Assembly: GCA_041917055.1 (NCBI GenBank)
Contig: JAYRYJ010000002.1
Coordinates: 1 to 64,000 of the forward strand
Direction of reading: 5' to 3'
From: Pseudaquidulcibacter sp041917055
Lineage (GTDB): Bacteria > Pseudomonadota > Alphaproteobacteria > Caulobacterales > Aquidulcibacteraceae
DNA length: 64,000 nt
In this document: positions 54,694 through 63,282 of the stretch, piece by piece
How the letters are laid out: each line of letters opens with the position of its first letter
Position numbering within the stretch: position 1 is the first letter of the stretch
Made by a program: the position numbers and the translations under genes
Notes under the pieces: model-generated
The model's input: only the letters and a program-made list of their open reading frames with translations
Databases searched by the model: none
What the model was told of the DNA's origin: nothing

Positions 54694-55800
54694 TCAAATT
54701 TTTACAATGATTTTCCTATCATAAAGAACTTTTGCAACACCCCAACAAATCAAAGTAAAACAAAGCGCAAATGCCAATGAACCCCACGGCCCCTTGATTA
54801 GGGATTGAAACAAATTGTCGGAAACGAAGGAATATAGGCTAAGAGTTGGTTCAACCCGAATGGTCATAATTATTTTCAGCAGGATTATGGAAAATACATA
54901 CATTGCCAAAGGATTTTGGCCAAAGACTTCAAAAAATTTTACACCAATTTTGTGGTTTTTAATATCAAGCAAATAGACCAGAATTTCGACCATTATCATA
55001 TTAATGCCGATCGTTAAAAGCGCATAGGAGCTTGTCCAAAGTTTTTTGGAAATTGGAAAAGTCTTGTCCCAAAAAGTGGCGATAATTATGAAGGCAGCGC
55101 CAAAAGCGAATAAATCTTTGCATAGGCGCGATTTGTCTTTGCTCTCTTTGACCAGTTTACCAATTATGAAACCCGCCAAGAGGTTTATTGTGGCCGGAAT
55201 TGTTCCCAATAAGCCTTCGGGTTCAAAGCCATAATCACGCCGGAAAATATGGTTTTTGGGAATGACCAAATTATCTATTTGCGAACCGAAATTTGCGGCC
55301 TTGTCATAAGCCAAACCGTTCGGCGCGCCAAACCATAATAAGGCCCAATATCCAAAACCCATAATAACACACGAAATCAATAGGCCGCGAAAGCTAAGAT
55401 GTTTGATTAATATTGCGCCTAAAACGTAACAAAGCGCAATGCGTTGCAAAACGCCCATAAATCTGAGGTTTTCAAAATATTTCCATTCGAATTGACCTTG
55501 AGAATTGAAAAGGAAGAACGGAAACCAATTAAGGAATAGGCCAAGCGCGAATAAAATTGTCCCGCGTTTCAAGACCTTTTGATAATATTGCGAAGTTTCA
55601 AGATTGGTTGCACCCGAAAACGCCATTGAATTGCCGATAGCAAACAAAAAACTTGGAAAAACTAAATCCGCGAGGGTGAACCCAAACCATTCGGCATGAT
55701 CAAGAATTGGAAAAGGCGGAGAACCAGTCCCCGAAGTATTCACCAAAATCATAAGCGCAATTATCAAACCGCGAAAGACATCAAGTGATAGATAACGCAT
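54694..55800 (-). CDS. HGSNAT-like acyltransferase, membrane bound
   Basis: A 368-residue protein with about ten hydrophobic segments. N-terminus RYLSLDVFRGLIIALMILVN, then NLRFMGVLQRIALCYVLGA and GTIPATINLLAGFIIG match the heparan-alpha-glucosaminide N-acetyltransferase/DUF5009 group, which transfers acetyl from cytoplasmic acetyl-CoA to a sugar across the membrane. Substrate unknown; cell-surface glycan acetylation is possible. Divergent from the CocE-type gene. Confidence 0.85.
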   Translation of the reverse strand: MRYLSLDVFRGLIIALMILVNTSGTGSPPFPILDHAEWFGFTLADLVFPSFLFAIGNSMAFSGATNLETSQYYQKVLKRGTILFALGLFLNWFPFFLFNSQGQFEWKYFENLRFMGVLQRIALCYVLGAILIKHLSFRGLLISCVIMGFGYWALLWFGAPNGLAYDKAANFGSQIDNLVIPKNHIFRRDYGFEPEGLLGTIPATINLLAGFIIGKLVKESKDKSRLCKDLFAFGAAFIIIATFWDKTFPISKKLWTSSYALLTIGINMIMVEILVYLLDIKNHKIGVKFFEVFGQNPLAMYVFSIILLKIIMTIRVEPTLSLYSFVSDNLFQSLIKGPWGSLAFALCFTLICWGVAKVLYDRKIIVKI

Positions 55801-55880
55801 AGCCCCGCCCTTGCCAAAATTGGCGTATCATTTATGTTGCAAGTGTTTCGCGAAAAGCGAGTTTTGTCAAATAGGTCGTT

Positions 55881-57770
55881 ATGAAAATCAAAAATTTTGC
55901 AACTATTATCGTCGCTTTTGCCGCTTTAATGGGTTTTTCGGCAGTTTCACAAGAGGTGAAGCCCCTGACCAATCAATTCTATGCCGATTATGATTGGACA
56001 AGGCCGGAGGCGGATTTCATAAAGCGCAAAGAAATGATTCCTATGCGCGACGGCGTAAAACTTTGCACCATTATTGTCATGAAAAAAGGCACGATGAACG
56101 GGCCGATTTTAATGTCACGCACACCATATAATGCCCGCAGAACCGCTGCACGCAATAATTCCCAGAAAGTCACTGAAATCTTGCCTGTGATGGATGCCGA
56201 ATTTGTGAACGACAATTATATTCGCGTCTATCAAGATATTCGCGGTCGCGGCTGTTCGGAAGGGGATTTCATTATTAACCGCCCAATCATGGGGCCTTTG
56301 AATGACACAAAAACCGACGAAACCACCGATACTTTTGACACGATCGATTGGCTGGTAAAAAATGTCAAAGAAAGCAATGGTAAAGTTGGTATTATTGGTT
56401 CGTCATATGTTGGCTTTACGGCACTTGTCGCCACCTTAAACCCGCACCCTGCTTTGAAAGCCAGTGTGCCACAAAGCCCTATGGTTGATGGCTGGATTGG
56501 CGATGATTGGTTTCATAATGGGGCCTTCAGAATGAATAGTTTTGATTTCATCCCATTCATCTCAACCAATCGCGGCGATAATGATGATGTTCCCTTCGGC
56601 AATGGCGACGAATATTTAAAATACGGTGCGGTATGGTCGGCGGGTGATTTCGCCAAAAAATGGGGCATAGATAAATATCCGATTATTCAAGAATGGTTCA
56701 AAAACCCGAATTATTCAAAATTCTGGTCTTTGCAGGCAGTTGATAAATGGTTCGCCAATGCACCATTAAAAGTGCCGACCATGTTGGTCGTTGGGGCGTG
56801 GGATCAAGAAGATTCTTATGGCGCGGCTAAAATGTATGAAGTCTTAGAGGCCAAAGACAAGAATAATGACATGGTTTCATTGGTAATTGGCCCATGGCGT
56901 CACTCCCAGGTGAATTATGATGCGCGCAATCTTGGTGCACTGGAATTGAAAGGCGACACTGCGAAAGAATTTCGTATCAAATATCTTAAACCATTTTTTG
57001 ATTATCATTTGAAAGGCGGCAAAAATCCAAATACACCGCCGGTTCTTACATATGCGGTCGGTGCGGATGTTTGGAACCATTCACAAAAATGGCCCATGGG
57101 TAAAGATACTAAGATATATTTGGAATCAAATGATACGGTTTCATTTGAAGCTCCAAAAACTGATGGCGTGGTTGAATATGTTTCCGACCCCAAAAAGCCA
57201 ATCCCATTTGTTGCCAGGCCAATTCATATTCGTGACGCCAATATTTGGAAACCTTGGTTGGTTTCGGATCAAAGATTTGTGTCAGATAGAACCGATGTCG
57301 CGGTTTTTGAAAGCGCGGTTTTGGACAAAGAAGTGCATATTATGGGCGCGCCCATTGTTAATCTCTTTGCCTCAACCACGGGAACCGACGGCGATTTTGT
57401 GGTCAAACTTATTGATGTCTATCCTGATGAAGATACTTATGACCCCAAAATGGCGGGCTATCAATTGCCGGTTGGTTTAGAAATCTTCCGTGGTCGTTAT
57501 GTTGATAGCTTTGAAAAGCCCCGCGCTTTAAAAGCAGGCCAAGTGGAAAATTTCAAATTCGGCCTGCCGAATGTCGATTATGTATTTAAACCCGGTCATA
57601 AAATCATGGTGCAGGTGCAATCAACACTGTTCCCGCTTTATGACCGCAATCCGCAAAAATATGTCGAAAATATTTTCTTTGCCAAGCCCGAAGATTATCA
57701 AAAAGCGACCATAAAAATCCATACCGGCCCAAAAACTCCATCAGCGATTAGTCTGCCTATTGTGGAGTAA
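55881..57770 (+). CDS. CocE/NonD-family (alpha-amino-acid ester hydrolase-like) exported hydrolase
   Basis: A 629-residue protein with a signal peptide (FSAVSQ). The alpha/beta-hydrolase triad is visible: Ser175 in GSSYVG, Asp in VGAWDQED, His in PWRHSQV, and a C-terminal jelly-roll domain (about 420-629). The DIRGRGCSEGDF and VPQSPMVDGWIGDDWFHNG segments fit alpha-amino-acid ester hydrolases. It acts on ester or amide bonds outside the cytoplasm; the substrate is not known. Confidence 0.9.
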   Translation: MKIKNFATIIVAFAALMGFSAVSQEVKPLTNQFYADYDWTRPEADFIKRKEMIPMRDGVKLCTIIVMKKGTMNGPILMSRTPYNARRTAARNNSQKVTEILPVMDAEFVNDNYIRVYQDIRGRGCSEGDFIINRPIMGPLNDTKTDETTDTFDTIDWLVKNVKESNGKVGIIGSSYVGFTALVATLNPHPALKASVPQSPMVDGWIGDDWFHNGAFRMNSFDFIPFISTNRGDNDDVPFGNGDEYLKYGAVWSAGDFAKKWGIDKYPIIQEWFKNPNYSKFWSLQAVDKWFANAPLKVPTMLVVGAWDQEDSYGAAKMYEVLEAKDKNNDMVSLVIGPWRHSQVNYDARNLGALELKGDTAKEFRIKYLKPFFDYHLKGGKNPNTPPVLTYAVGADVWNHSQKWPMGKDTKIYLESNDTVSFEAPKTDGVVEYVSDPKKPIPFVARPIHIRDANIWKPWLVSDQRFVSDRTDVAVFESAVLDKEVHIMGAPIVNLFASTTGTDGDFVVKLIDVYPDEDTYDPKMAGYQLPVGLEIFRGRYVDSFEKPRALKAGQVENFKFGLPNVDYVFKPGHKIMVQVQSTLFPLYDRNPQKYVENIFFAKPEDYQKATIKIHTGPKTPSAISLPIVE

Positions 57771-57795
57771 TAAGAATATTTGTGAAATATTCTTA
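57771..57795. promoter_or_regulatory. Perfect inverted repeat upstream of parD
   Basis: TAAGAATATTT, GTG, AAATATTCTTA: 11-base arms, fully complementary, starting directly after the CocE stop and 32 bases before the parD ATG. ParD antitoxins normally bind palindromes in their own promoter, so this is the likely autoregulatory operator. It is too A+T-rich and lacks a T-run, so it is not a convincing terminator. Confidence 0.6.
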
Positions 57796-57826
57796 TTTGT
57801 GGTAATTTATATTTTCGGAGGAAATC

Positions 57827-58093
57827 ATGGCGACAATGACAATCTCTTTGCCCGACGCAATGAAAGTCTGGATAGAAAACCTAACTCAAAACGGTGAATA
57901 TTCGAGTTCGAGTGATTATGTCCGTGACCTCATCCGTCGTGATAGAGAAAAGCGATTTGAAACACTCTCGATTGATGAAGTTCGGGAAATAATAATTGCG
58001 TCGAAAAATAGCGGAATTAGCAAACATTCTATCGAACAGGTTTTCGCTCAGGCCCAAGAAATTGTTTCGCGAAAAAGTGACCAAACCGCATAA
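57827..58093 (+). CDS. parD: ParD-type antitoxin
   Basis: An 88-residue protein with the ribbon-helix-helix start TMTISLPDAMKVWIENLTQN and SSSSDYVRDLIRRDREK, then a charged C-terminal helix that binds the toxin. GGAGG lies six bases before the ATG. One-base overlap with parE (TAATG). Neutralises ParE and represses the operon. Confidence 0.9.
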   Translation: MATMTISLPDAMKVWIENLTQNGEYSSSSDYVRDLIRRDREKRFETLSIDEVREIIIASKNSGISKHSIEQVFAQAQEIVSRKSDQTA

Positions 58094-58380
58094 TGGGGAA
58101 TTATCGTCTTACAAAAAATGCTGAAAGGGATTTACTCTCAATTTTTGTATATGGAATTGAAAATTTTGGAAATGCTCGCGCCAAATCTTATCAAGAAAGT
58201 TTGATTGCGTGTTTGGAATTGCTAGGGTCACAACCCAAAATGGGTCGCATATTTTCGCAATTGGGAGAAGGCATAAGGCGACACGAACACAAAAACCACG
58301 TCATAATCTACGAAGAAATTTCCAAAACAGAAATTGAAGTTTTGGCTTTTTTTCACAAGCGACAATTGATTGATTTGTAA
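58093..58380 (+). CDS. parE: ParE-type toxin
   Basis: A 95-residue protein of the RelE/ParE fold: YRLTKNAERDLLSIFVYGIE at the N-terminus, a GRIFSQLGEGIRRHEHKNHV core and IEVLAFFHKRQL at the end. ParE toxins block DNA gyrase. Translationally coupled to parD. Seven-base gap to the convergent regA stop. Confidence 0.9.
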   Translation: MGNYRLTKNAERDLLSIFVYGIENFGNARAKSYQESLIACLELLGSQPKMGRIFSQLGEGIRRHEHKNHVIIYEEISKTEIEVLAFFHKRQLIDL

Positions 58381-58387
58381 CTTTCCC

Positions 58388-58915
58388 TTATTTCACCGGC
58401 TGCTTTTTCAATTTTCGCGCCAAGGTCCGTCTATGCATTCCTAGGCGGCGGGCGGTTTCGGTTATATTGTAATTTGTGTCAACCAAAGTCTGTTGAATGG
58501 TTTCCCATTCCAGATTTTTGATTGATGAATGGCGTTGGGTAATCGGGATTTCTGTATCGGCCTCTGTCTTATTAAAGGCATTAATAATATCATTCGTGCT
58601 CGCGGGCTTTGCAAGATAATGGCACGCGCCCAATTTTATGGCCTCGACGGCGGTATTGATACTTGCATATCCCGTGAGAATTACGATTTTCATGTCTGGC
58701 ACAATTTCCAAAAGTTCTTTGGTGCATTGCAAGCCATTTGAAGAATTAAGTCGCAAATCCACCACTGCGAATTGTGGCTTTTCGGATTTGGCAATGGTCA
58801 AAGCCAAATCAATATCAGAGGCCATAAAAGCATGATAATTGCGTTTCACAAACGAAGAAGCCAAAGTATTGGCAAGCGCCAAATCGTCATCAATAATAAG
58901 TATTTTCGGTTTCAT
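58388..58915 (-). CDS. regA: RegA/PrrA/ActR-type redox response regulator
   Basis: A 175-residue protein from ATG 58915. Receiver domain with Asp9-Asp10 (IIDDDLALA), phospho-acceptor Asp53 (VVDLRLNS) and Lys in YLAKPAS; then a Fis-type helix-turn-helix at the end (NITETARRLGMHRRTLARKL), the hallmark of the RegA family. It follows regB with one base between stop and start. In relatives the pair switches genes for respiration, carbon and nitrogen fixation with redox state. Confidence 0.93.
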   Translation of the reverse strand: MKPKILIIDDDLALANTLASSFVKRNYHAFMASDIDLALTIAKSEKPQFAVVDLRLNSSNGLQCTKELLEIVPDMKIVILTGYASINTAVEAIKLGACHYLAKPASTNDIINAFNKTEADTEIPITQRHSSIKNLEWETIQQTLVDTNYNITETARRLGMHRRTLARKLKKQPVK

Positions 58916-58916
58916 T

Positions 58917-60194
58917 TCATACCTGTATCGAGTTTTTAGGGAAAATTGCGCGCACAATGGCCCCGCCACTATCTTTGTTTTCAATATTTAGACCACCGCC
59001 CAATTTACGAAACACATTGCGCGCCAACATAAGGCCGACACCAAATCCTTGTTCGCTGGTTTCGATTGCAAAATCCTTGGGGGCTGCGTTCTCCTTAAAA
59101 CCTGAACCAAAATCTTCAATCGCAATTTCAATATTATCTTTGATTTGATGGATAAGGATAATTATGCGTCTATCATTGGTGACGCGATTGGCTTTATTGG
59201 CATTATCAAGAATATTGATAATTGATTGCGCCATAGTTTCGTCGATCACACAATCAAAATTCTTGGCATTAATAACGCTTTCGATTTCGCATTCTTTGCC
59301 GCTTTGAAAATCAGCAATTAATTTGCGCATAAAGGAATGCAAATCAGTTTTTGCCGCGCCAAGACCGCGTGAATTGCCGGATTTTGCCAAAATTTGCGAC
59401 AATGAATTTTTGCATCTTTCAATTTCACCAATCATGGTTCTAATTTCGCCATCACGCGCCGCTTTGGCTTTTGGTGGCGATAAATCAAGCCAATCGTGAA
59501 GAATGACCGAAATTGTTGACAATGGCGTGCCCAATTCATGCGCCGCGCCCGCCGCCATTATTCCCATTCTCATAATTTCTTTTTCTTCTTCTTCACCGCG
59601 TTTTAGGGCAAAGATTGCGGCCTCTTTTTCCTTCAGATTGCGCGCGGTTTCATTGACGAAATAAACCAAAATCGCCGCCGTAATGAAATATGACAACATC
59701 ATTCCTTGAGTATTGAGGTTAAAAAATCCAGTATGGCGGCGCGCACCGACAAAATACGGGCTTTCAATTGCCTCTAATGCAATTAAACCAAACATAATTG
59801 CCGTAAATACGCCCCAGGCTCGCGCTCTCTCAAACATAACCGCGCCCAAAGTAACGGGGATAAGAAAAACAGCAACAAACGGGTTAGACGGTCCACCGCT
59901 TTGCGAAAGCACAAGCCAAAGGAAAACAATATCAATCAATAACCAGACAAAAACCTCATTTTCTTCAATCTCATCTGCCTTTCTGAGGCGCAAAAATGAG
60001 GAAAGCGCAAAAAATGCAAGGATGGTTAATTCGCCGAATAATAAATGTATCGGCATCATTACATCAAAAATATAATATGAAATCAAAAGCGCAAAGGCGT
60101 AAAGATTGACCGCAATAATCCGCAAAATAAGCAAAAGGCGGAAATTATTGTAATTTGCCGCCATTTGTGCCGATTTAAATTGATTGGTTTGCAT
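58917..60194 (-). CDS. regB: RegB/PrrB/ActS-type redox sensor kinase
   Basis: A 425-residue membrane kinase. I start it at ATG 60194 (MQTNQFKSAQ); the open frame runs on upstream to 60539 but through a palindromic repeat, so that extension is an artefact. Six hydrophobic segments come first, including GGPSNPFVAVF, the quinone-binding GGxxNPF of RegB. The kinase core has the phosphorylated His in AAGAAHELGTPLST, a cysteine in IERCKNSLSQIL that may correspond to the redox-active Cys of RegB, and the ATP-binding DFGSGFKE and GFGVGLMLARN. Confidence 0.93.
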   Translation of the reverse strand: MQTNQFKSAQMAANYNNFRLLLILRIIAVNLYAFALLISYYIFDVMMPIHLLFGELTILAFFALSSFLRLRKADEIEENEVFVWLLIDIVFLWLVLSQSGGPSNPFVAVFLIPVTLGAVMFERARAWGVFTAIMFGLIALEAIESPYFVGARRHTGFFNLNTQGMMLSYFITAAILVYFVNETARNLKEKEAAIFALKRGEEEEKEIMRMGIMAAGAAHELGTPLSTISVILHDWLDLSPPKAKAARDGEIRTMIGEIERCKNSLSQILAKSGNSRGLGAAKTDLHSFMRKLIADFQSGKECEIESVINAKNFDCVIDETMAQSIINILDNANKANRVTNDRRIIILIHQIKDNIEIAIEDFGSGFKENAAPKDFAIETSEQGFGVGLMLARNVFRKLGGGLNIENKDSGGAIVRAIFPKNSIQV

Positions 60195-60226
60195 GAACGC
60201 CTTTTGTAAAAAGGCACACAATGCCA

Positions 60227-60249
60227 CAATTGGACATTTTGTCCAATTG
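60227..60249. promoter_or_regulatory. Perfect inverted repeat upstream of regB
   Basis: CAATTGGACA, TTT, TGTCCAATTG: perfect ten-base arms, 33 bases before the regB ATG. No T-run follows on the regB strand, so an operator, perhaps for RegA or another regulator, is more likely than a terminator. Confidence 0.5.
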
Positions 60250-60256
60250 CGTATCT

Positions 60257-60461
60257 CTCCTCCCCCGCTTGCGGGGGAGGGGGACCGCGTGTGACGCGGT
60301 GGAGGGGGGGGCGCGATTTCCTTAGAAATCGCTTGCGCAAGCAAGATTGGCGTGGGCGGAAATGTCGGTTTGGCTATCGCCAAAGCGATAATTGCATTAT
60401 CGCCCCCCCCCATCCACCATGCTTCGCATGGTCCCCCTTCCCCGCAAACGGGGAAGGATTT
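60257..60461 (-). repeat. Palindromic intergenic element, copy 2
   Basis: About 205 bases between pnp and regB. The CCTTCCCCG-caaa-CGGGGAAGG end (60438-60458) is ten bases beyond the pnp stop. Inside are CCATGC-ttc-GCATGG, GCGATTTCC-ttaga-AATCGC, CTTGCGCAAG, and CCGCGT-gtg-ACGCGG, and the far end is CTCCCCCGCTTGCGGGGGAG. Opposite orientation to copy 1 on the sequence, but the same relative to the preceding gene. Confidence 0.9.
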
Positions 60462-60471
60462 GAGACCCTTA

Positions 60472-62622
60472 CTATTCGCCCTCGGCTTCTTTTTCGGCTT
60501 TGGCTTTTGCGTCCAAGTCTTCGCCGGTTTCTTGGTCAACGGCTTTCATAGAAAGGCGGATTTTGCCGCGTTCGTCAAAGCCCATAAGTTTGACTTTAAC
60601 CATTTGGCCCTCAGAAACCACATCGGCAACAGTTGCGACTTTGCGTGGTGCAAGTTGGGAAATATGAACAAGGCCGTCTTTTGAACCCATAAAGTTCACA
60701 AACGCACCAAAGTCCATAATTTTTACGACTTTACCTTCATAAATCACGCCGACTTCCGGTTCATCAGTGATACCGCGAATCCATTTAACTGCGGCATCGA
60801 TTTTTTCCTGATCACTTGAAGCAACAGAAACGGTTCCGTCATCTTCAATCGAAACTTTCGCGCCAGTTTTTTCAACGATCTCACGAATTACTTTACCACC
60901 GGTTCCGATAACTTCACGGATCTTGTCGGTCGGAATTTTGAACGACTGAATTTTCGGTGCATAAGTATTAACGGCATCGCGACCAGCAGTCAGGGCTTTC
61001 GACATTTCACCCAAAATATGCTTGCGCGCGCCATGGGCACGTTCCAAAGCGACTTTCATGATTTCTTCGGTAATGCCCGCGACTTTAATGTCCATTTGCA
61101 ATGAGGTGATACCATCGTCAGTGCCAGCCACTTTAAAGTCCATATCGCCTAAATGGTCTTCATCACCCAAAATGTCGGTTAGAACTTCAAATTCACCGTC
61201 TTTTTGCAAAATAAGACCCATTGCAACGCCCGCAACCGGTGCTTTTACCGGAACGCCTGCATCCATCAATGCAAGTGATGAACCGCAAACAGTCGCCATT
61301 GATGATGAACCATTTGATTCCAAAATTTCCGAAACCAAACGAAGCACATAAGGGAATTGCTCTTTAGATGGCAAAACCGCCTGCATTGCGCGCCATGCAA
61401 GTTTACCGTGACCGATTTCACGACGACCCGCGCCACCCATACGACCAACTTCACCAACAGAGAATGGCGGGAAATTGTAATGAAGCATGAATTGCTCTTT
61501 TTGAAGGCCCATAAGGCCGTCAACCATCTGCTCGTCTTCATTGGTGCCAAGGGTTGCAACCACAAGCGCCTGGGTTTCACCGCGTGTGAAAAGCGCAGAA
61601 CCGTGTGCGCGTGGCAATACGCCAACTTCGGATACGATTTGACGAACTTTATCAACCGGACGACCATCGATACGGCGGCCTTCTTTAACGATTGCAGTGC
61701 GAACAATATCGGATTCGAGTTCTTTACAAACGTCTTTGAATACCAATTCATTCATACCGTCAGGCTTTTCTTCTGATGCTACCAATGCAGCCTTTGCTTC
61801 GTCTTTAGCAGCAGCGATAAGATTGTGACGCTCTTGTTTTGCAATTACGCGATAAGCGGCGTCGATTTTTTCGCCAATTAGGGCTTTTACTGCGTCATAC
61901 TCAGCGGAATGATCTTCCGGCTCAAATTCCCACATGTCTTTTGCGGCAAGTTCAGCCAAATCAATGATCGCATTAATAACTGGCTGCATCGATTTATGGG
62001 CGTATGAAACTGCGCCCAAAACCACTTCTTCCGAAAGCTCGTAAATTTCGGATTCCACCATCATCACCGCATCTTGTGTGCCGGCGACAACCAAATCCAT
62101 GTCGCTTTCTTCAACTTGGGCTAGTGTCGGGTTAAGAACGTATTCGCCATTAATATAGCCAACGCGCGCCGCACCAATCGGACCCATGAATGGCATGCCG
62201 GACAAAGCAAGTGCGGCAGAAGATGCAATCATTGCCAAAATATCTGGGATATTTTCGCCGTCATGTGAAAGTGTTGTTGCCACAACCTGCACTTCGTTCT
62301 TAAAGCCTTTAACAAAGAGCGGACGAATAGGGCGGTCAATAAGGCGTGAAACCAAAGTTTCAAATTCGGTCGGGCGGCCTTCACGTTTGAAATAACCACC
62401 TGGGATACGACCCGAAGCATAGAATTTTTCTTGATAATTTACGGTAAGTGGAAAGAAATCCACGCCCGGTTTCATTGATTTTGCGCCAACAGCGGTCGCA
62501 AGAACTTGAGTGTCGCCATAGGTTGCCAAAACAGCGCCATCGGCTTGGCGCGCCATGCGCCCAGTTTCTAGTGTTAATGTGCGTCCACCCCATTCGATAG
62601 ACACTTTTTCTATATTAAACAT
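60472..62622 (-). CDS. pnp: Polyribonucleotide nucleotidyltransferase
   Basis: A 716-residue protein of standard size: two RNase PH domains (about 10-220 and 310-545; catalytic segment DILGDEDHLGDMDFKVAGTD), a KH domain with IGTGGKVIREI, an S1 domain (VGVIYEGKVVKIMDFGAFVN), and an acidic tail. It degrades RNA from the 3' end with phosphate. Preceded by a leader of five hairpins and by rpsO, the usual gene order. Confidence 0.98.
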   Translation of the reverse strand: MFNIEKVSIEWGGRTLTLETGRMARQADGAVLATYGDTQVLATAVGAKSMKPGVDFFPLTVNYQEKFYASGRIPGGYFKREGRPTEFETLVSRLIDRPIRPLFVKGFKNEVQVVATTLSHDGENIPDILAMIASSAALALSGMPFMGPIGAARVGYINGEYVLNPTLAQVEESDMDLVVAGTQDAVMMVESEIYELSEEVVLGAVSYAHKSMQPVINAIIDLAELAAKDMWEFEPEDHSAEYDAVKALIGEKIDAAYRVIAKQERHNLIAAAKDEAKAALVASEEKPDGMNELVFKDVCKELESDIVRTAIVKEGRRIDGRPVDKVRQIVSEVGVLPRAHGSALFTRGETQALVVATLGTNEDEQMVDGLMGLQKEQFMLHYNFPPFSVGEVGRMGGAGRREIGHGKLAWRAMQAVLPSKEQFPYVLRLVSEILESNGSSSMATVCGSSLALMDAGVPVKAPVAGVAMGLILQKDGEFEVLTDILGDEDHLGDMDFKVAGTDDGITSLQMDIKVAGITEEIMKVALERAHGARKHILGEMSKALTAGRDAVNTYAPKIQSFKIPTDKIREVIGTGGKVIREIVEKTGAKVSIEDDGTVSVASSDQEKIDAAVKWIRGITDEPEVGVIYEGKVVKIMDFGAFVNFMGSKDGLVHISQLAPRKVATVADVVSEGQMVKVKLMGFDERGKIRLSMKAVDQETGEDLDAKAKAEKEAEGE

Positions 62623-62639
62623 ACTTTTTCCTTCAAAGC

Positions 62640-62760
62640 CCTTTGGCCTTCCAAAGGACTCTCATTTTGGGAAACCATTTTCCCACTTCGGGCAATTTGC
62701 CCTTTTCCTCTTGCCCCATGCAAAAGGAAAATCATTGTATTGATTTCAGACTGAAATCAA
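62640..62760 (-). promoter_or_regulatory. Leader of pnp with five consecutive hairpins
   Basis: Inverted repeats follow one another without gaps of note: CCTTTGG/CCAAAGG (62640-62657), TGGGAAA/TTTCCCA (62668-62685), GGGCAA/TTGCCC (62690-62702), TTTTCC..TTGC/GCAA..GGAAAA (62703-62731) and TTGATTTCAG-A-CTGAAATCAA (62740-62760). In enterobacteria the pnp leader is a folded target of RNase III and of PNPase itself; these stems could serve the same autoregulation. No terminator T-run. Confidence 0.6.
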
Positions 62761-62770
62761 TCTTTCATTA

Positions 62771-62969
62771 AATCCTCCCCCGTTTACGGGGAAGGGGGAC
62801 CGCGTGTAACGCGGTGGAGGGGGCGCGATTTCCTTCGAAATCGCTTGCGCAAGCAAAGTTGGCGTGGGCGGAAACTGCGGTTTGGCTTTCGCCAAAGCGA
62901 TAATTTCATTATCGCCCCTATCCACCATGCTTTGCATGGTTTCCCTTCCCCGTAAGAGAGGAAGGATAA
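62771..62969 (-). repeat. Palindromic intergenic element, copy 3
   Basis: About 199 bases between rpsO and pnp. The CCTTCCCCG...GGAAGG end (62945-62966) lies just beyond the rpsO terminator; the CCTCCCCCG-ttta-CGGGGAAGG end is next to the pnp leader. Internal hairpins CCATGC-ttt-GCATGG, GCGATTTCC-ttcg-AAATCGC, CTTGCGCAAG and CCGCGT-gta-ACGCGG match copy 2 closely. Same orientation as copy 2. Confidence 0.9.
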
Positions 62970-62972
62970 ACA

Positions 62973-62998
62973 AAAAGCCCCGCCTTGGCGGGGCTTTT
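62973..62998 (-). terminator. Terminator of rpsO
   Basis: AAAAGCCCCGCC (62973-62984), TT, GGCGGGGCTTTT (62987-62998): perfect 12-base arms with a terminal T-run on the minus strand, three bases beyond the rpsO stop. Confidence 0.92.
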
Positions 62999-63001
62999 CG
63001 C

Positions 63002-63271
63002 TTAACGGCGTAGGCCGTGTTTCGCAATTATGCCTTGGTAACGGGCAACATTGCGCGATTTCACATAATCAAGCAAACGGCGGCGAAGCGCAACCATTGT
63101 CAAAAGACCACGACGAGAGTGATTGTCTTTTTTGTGGCTTTTGAAATGCTCAGTAAGGTTATTTATACGCTCAGTAAGAATTGCGATTTGAACTTCAGGA
63201 GAGCCGGTATCGCCTTCATGGGTTGCGTGTTCTTTGATAAGCGCGTCTTTACGCTCTTTAGTAATGGACAT
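63002..63271 (-). CDS. rpsO: Ribosomal protein S15
   Basis: An 89-residue protein, exact family length, with the S15 wording HEGDTGSPEVQIAILTERIN and HKKDNHSRRGLLTMVALRRR. Binds the central domain of 16S rRNA. AAGGAA lies upstream of the ATG. Follows truB by 11 bases and is ended by its own terminator before pnp. Confidence 0.99.
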   Translation of the reverse strand: MSITKERKDALIKEHATHEGDTGSPEVQIAILTERINNLTEHFKSHKKDNHSRRGLLTMVALRRRLLDYVKSRNVARYQGIIAKHGLRR

Positions 63272-63282
63272 CTTATTTCCTT

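Noticed and set aside
62746..63027. A 93-codon open frame between rpsO and pnp
   Set aside because: It runs through repeat copy 3 and the rpsO terminator; the translation is repeat-derived, rich in Pro and Arg.
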